This document shows positions 33,006 to 40,822 of a stretch of DNA of 40,822 nt, piece after piece. Numbering within the stretch: position 1 is the first letter of the stretch; every line of letters begins with the position of its first letter. The position numbers and the translations under genes were made by a program. Location of the stretch: positions 1 through 40,822 of the forward strand of contig CAMCFA010000017.1 in the NCBI GenBank assembly GCA_945873955.1. Direction: 5' to 3'. The stretch is from an uncultured Clostridia bacterium (GTDB taxonomy: Bacteria > Bacillota > Clostridia > Oscillospirales > Ruminococcaceae). The notes beneath the pieces are model-generated. The model was given only the letters and a program-made list of their open reading frames with translations, was not told the origin of the DNA and searched no databases.

Positions 33006-33767
33006 ATGAAGTTCAATAAAAAGACCCTAAGATTTACCGCCTGCATGGCGGGGGTATTCGTTATCCTTGCGGTATGCGCCCGTGTGACCGACAGCGCGCT
33101 TCCTGCTTCCACGGAAGTCACAGACCGCCCGGTGATAGTTCTGGACGCGGGGCACGGCGGGCTTGACAGCGGCGCGGTGGGCAAGAGCGGCGTGCTTGAA
33201 AAGGACGTGAATCTGTCCGTTGTGAAGCACCTCCAGAAGCTGCTGGAGCTTTCCGGCTTCAAGACCGTACTCACCCGCAGCGAGGACGTTTCCATTTACG
33301 ACCCCGGTGTTGAGGGCATACGCAACCAGAAGCTGTCCGATATGGATAACCGTCTGGAGATAATCCAGAGCTACCCCGACAGCGTTTTCCTGTGTATCCA
33401 CCAGAACAACTATACCGACCCGCAGTACTTCGGCGGGCAGATGTTCTACAATAACAACAACCCGGATAACCGCACTCTGGCGCAGATAATGCAGAACCGC
33501 TTTGCCCAGCTCCAGCCCGGCAACGACCGGGAGATAAAGCTGTCCGGTGACGAGCTGTTCCTGCTGAAATCCAACCCCAATCCCTCGCTAATGATAGAAT
33601 GTGGCTTCCTCTCCAACCCGGAGGAGGAGGCGAAGCTAGCCACCGACGAATACCAGCAGAAGCTGGCGTTCACGATTTACAGCGGGCTGCTGGAGTACTT
33701 AGACGCGGTGAACGAATCTCCGGAGGATATGTGGACGGCGGAGGACTCAGCGGTAACATCTGAATAA
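33006..33767 (+). CDS. cwlD: N-acetylmuramoyl-L-alanine amidase CwlD
   Basis: This 253-aa zinc amidase has one N-terminal membrane segment (about 8-25) and an Amidase_3 catalytic domain. Expected ligands are H50 (LDAGHGG), E65 (LEKDVNL) and H132 (CIHQNN), with catalytic E198 (IECGFLSN). CwlD makes muramic-delta-lactam in the spore cortex, a mark for germination-specific hydrolases. The start at 33006 has GGAGG upstream. The CwlD assignment rests on size, anchor and sporulation context; another cell-wall amidase is possible. It is divergent from radA. A sporulation promoter could not be placed with confidence. Confidence 0.88.
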   Translation: MKFNKKTLRFTACMAGVFVILAVCARVTDSALPASTEVTDRPVIVLDAGHGGLDSGAVGKSGVLEKDVNLSVVKHLQKLLELSGFKTVLTRSEDVSIYDPGVEGIRNQKLSDMDNRLEIIQSYPDSVFLCIHQNNYTDPQYFGGQMFYNNNNPDNRTLAQIMQNRFAQLQPGNDREIKLSGDELFLLKSNPNPSLMIECGFLSNPEEEAKLATDEYQQKLAFTIYSGLLEYLDAVNESPEDMWTAEDSAVTSE

Positions 33768-33816
33768 TATTTTATCATGCTATAATAATTCTGTCAAGGG
33801 AATTGCGGCGCAGTGA

Positions 33817-33845
33817 TTGACATTTCCGGCTGTGAATGGTATAAT
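33817..33845 (+). promoter_or_regulatory. Perfect consensus sigma-A promoter of the VWA-PP2C pair
   Basis: TTGACA (33817-33822) and TATAAT (33840-33845) have a 17-bp spacer. The VWA start codon follows at 33888. Confidence 0.88.
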
Positions 33846-33887
33846 GGAATACAGTGGTAATACCGAAAATACAGCAGGAGGTTCATT

Positions 33888-34625
33888 ATGTCAGACACAC
33901 CGTTTAATCCCTTTGACGACGCGGAAGAAATAGCAAAGAAGTCAATGGTGCTTTTCTTCCTTATAGACTGCTCCGGCAGCATGGGCGGCAGCAAGATAGG
34001 CACGGTAAATTCCGTTATGGAGGAGCTTATCCCGGAAATACAGGGCATAGGCGGCGCTGACGCGGACATCAAGCTGGCGGTGCTGAACTTCTCCGGCGGC
34101 TGCGAGTGGATGTACGACGCGCCTATCTCTATTGATGAGTTCGAGTGGAAGCCGCTGGACGCGGAGAACGTCACCGACCTCGGCGCGGCGCTCACCGAGC
34201 TTGCGGCAAAGCTGTCCAGAAACGAGTTCATGAAGTCGCCGAGCCTGTCCTTTGCGCCGGTAATGATACTTATGTCCGACGGATATCCCACCGACAACTA
34301 CGAAAAGGGGCTGGAGGAGCTTTCAAAGAACCGCTGGTACTCTAACGGCATAAAGGCTGCCGTAGCTATCGGCGAGGACGCCGACCTTGACATTCTGGCG
34401 AGATTCACCGGCAACCCGGACAGCGTGGTTACGGCGCACAACGGCGAGGCTCTGGCGAAGCTGATAAAGTTCGTGGCGGTGACTTCCTCGCAGATAGGCA
34501 GCCGCAGCGTCCGTCTTGCGGAGACCGCAGAGGACATGCGCACCAAGCAGGATTCCGCGGCGGAGCAGATACGGGAATTCGCCGAGAGCGACGAAATCAG
34601 CGCTGATATCGAGGCTGGCTGGTAA
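33888..34625 (+). CDS. VWA domain protein, TerY-like
   Basis: This 245-aa soluble protein has a von Willebrand factor A domain. The metal-ion-dependent adhesion site reads D27-C-S29-G-S31, with a later Thr in VTDLGAAL and Asp in LMSDGYPTD. It resembles TerY-type VWA proteins, often encoded beside a PP2C phosphatase and a protein kinase in stress-response modules. The C-terminal 50 residues are a charged helical tail. It has no signal peptide or membrane span, so it is cytoplasmic. The stop overlaps the phosphatase start (TAATG), so the two are coupled. The kinase member is missing here. Confidence 0.88.
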   Translation: MSDTPFNPFDDAEEIAKKSMVLFFLIDCSGSMGGSKIGTVNSVMEELIPEIQGIGGADADIKLAVLNFSGGCEWMYDAPISIDEFEWKPLDAENVTDLGAALTELAAKLSRNEFMKSPSLSFAPVMILMSDGYPTDNYEKGLEELSKNRWYSNGIKAAVAIGEDADLDILARFTGNPDSVVTAHNGEALAKLIKFVAVTSSQIGSRSVRLAETAEDMRTKQDSAAEQIREFAESDEISADIEAGW

Positions 34626-35416
34626 TGCCGTTCAGTGGCTTTGCGGTATCGGTAAAGGGGGCTTCCCATGAGAAGTCCGGGCTGCCCTGCCAGGACAGCG
34701 CACGGGTGTATGTCCGTGACGGACTGGCGGTGGCTGCGGTGTCGGACGGACACGGCAGCGAGAAGCATTTCCGCAGCGCCTCCGGCAGTGAAATGGCGGC
34801 GCGTATCGCTATCCGCTCCATGACGGACTTCTGCGAGAGGAACGGCAGTCTTGCGGCGATATTCGCTGACGACCCCGGTGAGGCGGCGCGGCGTATCGCG
34901 GCGAACATAATCTGCGGCTGGAACGACGAGATAGCCGCGCACCTGCGGTTCTCACCGCTGACGGAGCAGGAACGCGGGCTTTCAGAGCGGCACGGCGGGA
35001 TCGCCCCGGAGGTGATCTACGGCGCAACGCTCATTCTTGCGGCGGCGGACGAAAACGGCGTGTTCGGGCTTCAGATAGGCGACGGCAGCTTCACGCTGGA
35101 ACACGGCGGAACGGCGGTGTTCCCCATGCCGGAGGACGAGCGGCTGCTGGGGAATCTCACCACATCGCTGTGCGACTGCGACGCTATAAACAGCTTCCGC
35201 AGCTTTTACCGTCCGGGCGGCTTCGACAGCATGATGATATCCAGCGACGGGCTGATAAACTCCTTCGTCAGCCGGGAGGATCTTCTGAGTTTTTCAAGGC
35301 GCACGGCGGCGCTCCCGCCGGAGGAGCTTCCCGCTCTGGAGGAGCATTTGAAACAGCGTTCCCGCAGCGGCAGCCGGGACGATATCTCCGTGGCGGTCAT
35401 AAGAACTTCAATTTAG
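34625..35416 (+). CDS. PP2C family serine/threonine phosphatase
   Basis: This 263-aa PPM-type metal-dependent phosphatase has D24 (CQDS), D41-G-H-G, IGDGS (151-155), SSDGL with D208 and RDD (251-253), matching the metal-binding aspartates of the PP2C_2 family. It starts SGFAVSVKGASHEKSGLPCQD, the form typical of PP2Cs found with TerY-like VWA proteins. It is coupled to the VWA gene by a one-base overlap and ends at a terminator. A cognate kinase is not in the window; target proteins are unknown. Confidence 0.92.
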   Translation: MPFSGFAVSVKGASHEKSGLPCQDSARVYVRDGLAVAAVSDGHGSEKHFRSASGSEMAARIAIRSMTDFCERNGSLAAIFADDPGEAARRIAANIICGWNDEIAAHLRFSPLTEQERGLSERHGGIAPEVIYGATLILAAADENGVFGLQIGDGSFTLEHGGTAVFPMPEDERLLGNLTTSLCDCDAINSFRSFYRPGGFDSMMISSDGLINSFVSREDLLSFSRRTAALPPEELPALEEHLKQRSRSGSRDDISVAVIRTSI

Positions 35417-35421
35417 TCAAC

Positions 35422-35447
35422 AACTCCCCTGCTTCGGCGGGGAGTTT
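35422..35447 (+). terminator. Terminator after the VWA-PP2C pair
   Basis: aactcccctgc and gcggggagtt pair around a TTCG loop, followed by TTTTCGTTTTT, directly after the phosphatase stop. It separates the pair from rpoB. Confidence 0.85.
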
Positions 35448-35584
35448 TCGTTTTTATGCGCCTTTTGTGCGCTTTACAACAATTTGCGCAGGAATAACCG
35501 CAAATTTTGTTGGTTTGGGCAAAAAAATCGTCCCTTATAACAAAATAACGCGAAAAATTCGGCTTATTTTTTACCGGATTTCCC

Positions 35585-35613
35585 TTGACTTTTATGTTGA
35601 TTTGTAGTATAAT
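35585..35613 (+). promoter_or_regulatory. Sigma-A promoter of rpoBC
   Basis: TTGACT (35585-35590) and TATAAT (35608-35613) have a 17-bp spacer. The leader to the rpoB ATG is about 115 nt. The rest of 35448-35736 holds no gene. Confidence 0.82.
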
Positions 35614-35736
35614 ATCATAATGTATCATAATGGATATGTGCGCGAAAAGGGCGGTTTTCGGCGGTTTTTCACCGGATTTCTGCCATTGTTTTCCAGCGTA
35701 TCCAAGCCGGATTTTTGTTAAGGAGTGATAAAGCCG

Positions 35737-38700
35737 ATGGTGAATGTAAAGCCCATACAGCTCGGAAAAACCACCCGAATGAGTTTTTCTAAGATCAATG
35801 AGGTCATTGATATGCCGAACCTCATCGGTATTCAGAAGGATTCCTACGAATGGTTCCTGAACGATGGTATCAAAGAGGTTTTCCGGGACGTTTCCCCGAT
35901 AACCGACACAAATGGCAGATATGAACTCTCGTTCATCAGCCACCGTCTTGACGACAAGACCAAGTATACCATTGAGGAATGCAAGGAGCGCGACGCGACT
36001 TACGCTGTTCCCCTCCGTGTTACCGCCCGTCTTCTCAACAAGGAAACCGGCGAGTTCATGGATAATGAGATCTATATGGGCGATCTGCCGCTTATGACCG
36101 ACAGCGGTACCTTCGTCATCAACGGTTCTGAGCGTGTAGTAGTATCTCAGCTTGTGCGTTCGCCGGGCGTATACTACGGCTTTGAGCATGACAAGACCGG
36201 TAAGAAGCTGTTCAAGGCTACCGTTATTCCTAACCGCGGCGCGTGGCTGGAATACGAGATGGACGCCAACGACGTTTTCTATGTACGAATTGATAAGAAC
36301 AGAAAGATCCCGGTAACGACCTTCCTGCGTTCTATCGGTCTTTCCACAAACGCGGAGCTGACCGAGAAGTTCGGCGAGGATCCCCGTATCACCTGCACTA
36401 TCGAGAAGGACAACACCCAGAACAAGGAAGAGGCTCTGCTTGAGGTGTACAAGAAGCTGCACCCCGGCGATATGTCCAGCGTTGAGTCTGCACAGAATCA
36501 GCTCAACATGCTGTTCTTCGACGCAAAGAGATACGATCTGTCCAGATTCGGACGCTATAAATATAATAAGAAGCTGGCTATTTCCGAGCGTATCTACGGC
36601 AAGAGGGCGGCTGAGCCGATCATTGCTCCACTGACCGGTGAGATACTTGCGGACGAGGGCGAGATCATCACCAAGGAGAAGGCTCTTGAGATTGAGAATG
36701 CCGGCGTTATCGACGTTACTATCGTTCACCCCACTAAGGAGGGTGCAACGATCAAGGTTTCCGGCAACGGCATGGTAGATATCAAGGTATATACCGGCGA
36801 CATGGACGTTGAGGCTCTTGGAGTCAACGAGCATGTTCGCTTCGCAGTTCTGCGCGAGATACTTGAAGAGGCTGCCGGCGACACCGAGGTAATGGCAAAG
36901 CTCATCAAGGACCGCGTCGAGGAGCTTATCCCCAAGCACATCACTATTGAAGATATATTTGCGACTGTAAGCTACTTCATCAACCTCTGCGAGGAGGTCG
37001 GCAACGTTGACGATATCGACCACCTCGGCAACAGACGTATCCGCTGCGTGGGCGAGCTGCTTCAGAACCAGTTCCGTATAGGCTTCACCCGTATGGACAG
37101 AACTATCCGCGAGAGAATGGCGCTGAACGGTCAGGATCAGGAGAAGGTTTCCCCTGCTTCGCTGATCAACGCGCGTCAGGTCATCTCGGCTATGAGAGAG
37201 TTCTTCGGTTCTTCGCCGCTGTCCCAGTTCATGGATCAGAACAACCCGCTTGCAGAGCTTACTCATAAGAGAAGACTTTCCTCTCTCGGTCCGGGCGGTC
37301 TGTCCCGTGACAGAGCCGGATTCGAGGTTCGTGACGTACACTATTCCCACTACGGAAGAATGTGCCCTATCGAGACCCCGGAAGGTCCGAACATCGGTCT
37401 GATCTCCTACCTCGCGACATTCGCAAGGATCAACGTTTACGGCTTCATCGAGGCGCCGTACAGACGCGTTGACAAGGAGACCGGCAAGGTGCTGGACGAG
37501 GTCGTTTATATGACCGCCGACGTGGAGGATAACTACGTCGTAGCGCAGGCGAACGAGCCTCTGGACGAGGAAGGCAGATTCGCAAGACCCCGTGTAAATG
37601 CACGCTGCCGCGACTCTATCCTTGAAATCGAGCGCGAAAAGGTCGATTTCATGGACGTATCCCCGAAGATGGTAGTTTCCGTTGCGACGGCTATGATCCC
37701 GTTCCTTGAGAACGACGACGCTAACCGTGCGCTGATGGGTGCGAACATGCAGCGTCAGGCAGTGCCGCTTATGGTGACTGATAATCCTATCGTCGGCACC
37801 GGTATGGAATACAAGGCGGCTGTGGACTCCGGTATCGTGGTTTGTGCGAAGGAGGACGGCGTTGTTTCCGAGGTAGACGCGGACAAGGTTGTCATCACCA
37901 ACGAGCTTGGACAGGATCACATTTACAGGCTTGTCAAGTTCAAGCGCTCCAACCAGGGCAACTGCGTGAACCAGCGCCCGATAGTAAGCAAGGGCGAGAA
38001 GGTCAAGGCGGGCGACGTTATTGCCGACGGTCCTGCTACCAAAAACGGCGAGATCGCGCTGGGCAAGAACGCGCTTATCGGCTTCATGACATGGGAAGGC
38101 TACAACTACGAGGACGCCGTTCTCATCAACGAGAAGCTGGTTTATAATGACGTTTATACCTCAATTCATATAGAAGAATACGAGCTTGAATGCCGTGAAA
38201 CAAAGCTCGGTCCGGAGGAGATCACCAGAGATATCCCGAATCTGTCGGACGACGCTCTGAAGGATCTGGACGAGCGCGGTATCGTGCGTATCGGCGCGGA
38301 GGTACACTCCGGCGATATCCTTGTCGGCAAGGTTTCCCCGAAGGGCGAGACCGAGCTCAACGCCGAGGAAAGACTGCTTCGTGCGATCTTCGGCGAGAAG
38401 GCAAGAGAAGTTCGTGACAACTCTCTGAGAGTTGCCCACGGCGTAAGCGGTATCGTTGTTGACGTAAAGGTGTTCAACCGCGATAACTGCGACGAGCTTT
38501 CACCGGGAGTAAACGAGAAAGTCCGGGTTTATATCGCACAGAAGAGAAAGATCTCTGTCGGCGATAAGATGGCAGGTCGTCACGGTAACAAGGGCGTCGT
38601 TTCCAGAATTCTCCGTCAGGAGGATATGCCGTTCCTGCCGGACGGTACTCCGCTTGATATCGTGCTGAACCCTCTGGGCGTACCTTCCCGTATGAATATC

Positions 38701-39603
38701 GGACAGGTGCTTGAGGTCCACCTCGGCTACGTTGCTAAGGCGCTCGGCTGGAAGATCGCAACGCCGGTATTCGACGGCGCTCACGAGCAGGACATCAGAG
38801 AGCTGTACGACGCTGCAAGAGCTATCAACAGCGGTAAGATCGACGAGCAGACAGAGCGTATCTACAACATGGGCAGGGACGAGAACGACCGCAGAGAGCC
38901 GGAGCTGCTGGGTATGAACTCCGCAGGGCTGGACTTCACAAAGCTGCCGCTTACCTCCGACTGCAAGACGCAGCTCACCGACGGCAGAACCGGCGAGAAG
39001 TTCGACGGACCTGTTACCGTTGGATATATGTATTACCTCAAGCTGCACCACCTCGTTGACGATAAGATCCACGCGCGTTCCACCGGTCCTTACTCTCTGG
39101 TAACGCAGCAGCCTCTGGGCGGTAAGGCTCAGTTCGGCGGTCAGCGTTTCGGTGAGATGGAGGTTTGGGCGCTGGAGGCTTACGGCGCTGCCTATACTCT
39201 GCAAGAGATCCTTACCGTCAAGTCTGACGACCTTATGGGACGTCAGAAGACCTACGAGGCAATCGTAAAGGGCGAGCCTGTTCCGAAGCCCGGTGTTCCG
39301 GAGTCCTTCAAGGTTATGATCAGAGAGCTTCAGGGTCTTGGTCTGGACGTAAGAGTGCTTGACGAGAACGGCGAGGTTGTTGACCTCAGAGATGACAGCG
39401 ACGACGAGGACGAAACAGAATACGCGGCAGAAACCAACATGGATATAGACTACAACACCAACGAGGACGAGCTGACCGACAGAGGCTACGGCATTGTCGA
39501 TGAGGAGGAAATGAACCTCGGTTCAGACTCCGGCGACGACGGCAGCTTTTCAGATGAAGATTTCTCAGAAGGAGAGCCTATTGACTTCGGCGAGGACGAT
39601 TGA
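35737..39603 (+). CDS. rpoB: DNA-directed RNA polymerase subunit beta
   Basis: This 1288-aa beta subunit of RNA polymerase contains the rifampicin-pocket region around residues 490-530 ([26 protein letters not shown]), with the sensitive-type D, H and S residues. It also has [13 protein letters not shown] and [10 protein letters not shown]. The last 80 residues are an acidic tail (DDDSEDEE-type), as in many clostridia. The start ATG 35737 is 11 bases after AGGAG; the in-frame GTG at 35725 overlaps that site. rplJ and rplL, which usually precede rpoB, are absent. rpoC follows after a 91-bp gap. Confidence 0.98.
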   Translation: MVNVKPIQLGKTTRMSFSKINEVIDMPNLIGIQKDSYEWFLNDGIKEVFRDVSPITDTNGRYELSFISHRLDDKTKYTIEECKERDATYAVPLRVTARLLNKETGEFMDNEIYMGDLPLMTDSGTFVINGSERVVVSQLVRSPGVYYGFEHDKTGKKLFKATVIPNRGAWLEYEMDANDVFYVRIDKNRKIPVTTFLRSIGLSTNAELTEKFGEDPRITCTIEKDNTQNKEEALLEVYKKLHPGDMSSVESAQNQLNMLFFDAKRYDLSRFGRYKYNKKLAISERIYGKRAAEPIIAPLTGEILADEGEIITKEKALEIENAGVIDVTIVHPTKEGATIKVSGNGMVDIKVYTGDMDVEALGVNEHVRFAVLREILEEAAGDTEVMAKLIKDRVEELIPKHITIEDIFATVSYFINLCEEVGNVDDIDHLGNRRIRCVGELLQNQFRIGFTRMDRTIRERMALNGQDQEKVSPASLINARQVISAMREFFGSSPLSQFMDQNNPLAELTHKRRLSSLGPGGLSRDRAGFEVRDVHYSHYGRMCPIETPEGPNIGLISYLATFARINVYGFIEAPYRRVDKETGKVLDEVVYMTADVEDNYVVAQANEPLDEEGRFARPRVNARCRDSILEIEREKVDFMDVSPKMVVSVATAMIPFLENDDANRALMGANMQRQAVPLMVTDNPIVGTGMEYKAAVDSGIVVCAKEDGVVSEVDADKVVITNELGQDHIYRLVKFKRSNQGNCVNQRPIVSKGEKVKAGDVIADGPATKNGEIALGKNALIGFMTWEGYNYEDAVLINEKLVYNDVYTSIHIEEYELECRETKLGPEEITRDIPNLSDDALKDLDERGIVRIGAEVHSGDILVGKVSPKGETELNAEERLLRAIFGEKAREVRDNSLRVAHGVSGIVVDVKVFNRDNCDELSPGVNEKVRVYIAQKRKISVGDKMAGRHGNKGVVSRILRQEDMPFLPDGTPLDIVLNPLGVPSRMNIGQVLEVHLGYVAKALGWKIATPVFDGAHEQDIRELYDAARAINSGKIDEQTERIYNMGRDENDRREPELLGMNSAGLDFTKLPLTSDCKTQLTDGRTGEKFDGPVTVGYMYYLKLHHLVDDKIHARSTGPYSLVTQQPLGGKAQFGGQRFGEMEVWALEAYGAAYTLQEILTVKSDDLMGRQKTYEAIVKGEPVPKPGVPESFKVMIRELQGLGLDVRVLDENGEVVDLRDDSDDEDETEYAAETNMDIDYNTNEDELTDRGYGIVDEEEMNLGSDSGDDGSFSDEDFSEGEPIDFGEDD

Positions 39604-39640
39604 TCGCGCCGGGCTTTCCCGATAATTACAGCGGTCATGT

Positions 39641-39656
39641 CCCGGCTCACGCCGGG
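39641..39656 (+). other. Short perfect hairpin between rpoB and rpoC
   Basis: cccggc (39641-39646) and gccggg (39651-39656) pair with a 4-base loop. No T run follows, so it is more likely an RNA processing or stability site than a terminator. Confidence 0.4.
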
Positions 39657-39685
39657 GTGTTCCGCGGGCTATGATAGAGAAATGA

Positions 39686-40822
<1,137 letters not shown>

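Noticed and set aside
35413-37920. 835-codon open frame on the minus strand opposite rpoB
   Set aside because: It is the antisense of strongly conserved, codon-optimised rpoB; its translation has no recognisable motif, and it has no promoter or ribosome site of its own.

Overview
The window looks like chromosomal backbone from a spore-forming Bacillota member of class Clostridia, most likely Oscillospiraceae/Ruminococcus-like. Evidence is the sporulation genes (spoIIP, spoVAC-spoVAD-spoVAEb, cwlD), a ylxM-ffh-rpsP-khpA cluster, a ComFB-type protein, an anaerobe-type rubrerythrin, ECF and Gx-type transporters, and strong sigma-A promoters with 17-bp spacers. Base composition is G+C-rich for a clostridium. 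I see no rRNA, tRNA, CRISPR array, prophage or transposase gene.

Layout. 1-54: right end of a dispersed repeat. 59-2925 (minus): ylxM-ffh-small membrane protein-rpsP-khpA, a terminator, then a small ferredoxin-thioredoxin-reductase-like protein. 3041-4988: an acetyltransferase divergent from a lipoprotein-HAD phosphatase pair. 4977-6191: spoIIP with a sigma-E-like promoter. 6371-11976 (minus): a complete branched-chain amino acid ABC transporter livJ-H-M-G-F followed by a cytidylate-kinase-like gene. 12361-12762: yajC. 12865-17094 (minus): rpe, then rnfD-rnfE-rnfA homologues and a membrane-anchored glycosidase-like protein. 17490-26295 (plus): guaB, nadE, two membrane proteins, polA, rimI and a MerR/GyrI-like regulator. 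26354-27762 (minus): an ECF S component and coaX. 28063-28950: rubrerythrin convergent with comFB. 29145-30998 (plus): spoVAC-AD-AEb. 31007-31376: a 370-bp repeat element with matching ends and a large hairpin. 31374-32926 (minus): radA and a DUF6472-type small protein. 33006-35416 (plus): cwlD and a VWA-PP2C pair. 35737 to the end: rpoB and the start of rpoC.

The most unusual content is the Rnf-like trio. It has the three integral-membrane subunits RnfD, RnfE and RnfA, but rnfC, rnfG and rnfB are absent from the locus. By eye three of the four cysteines expected to bind the intramembrane [2Fe-2S] cluster are replaced, and the RnfD flavinylation motif is not recognisable. It therefore looks like a Rnf-derived membrane module that has lost its known redox cofactors, co-transcribed with rpe and a glycosidase-fold protein. 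Second is the 370-bp element, whose terminal repeat supplies the stop codon of the neighbouring gene and whose right end recurs at position 1 of the window, again next to the 3' end of a gene.
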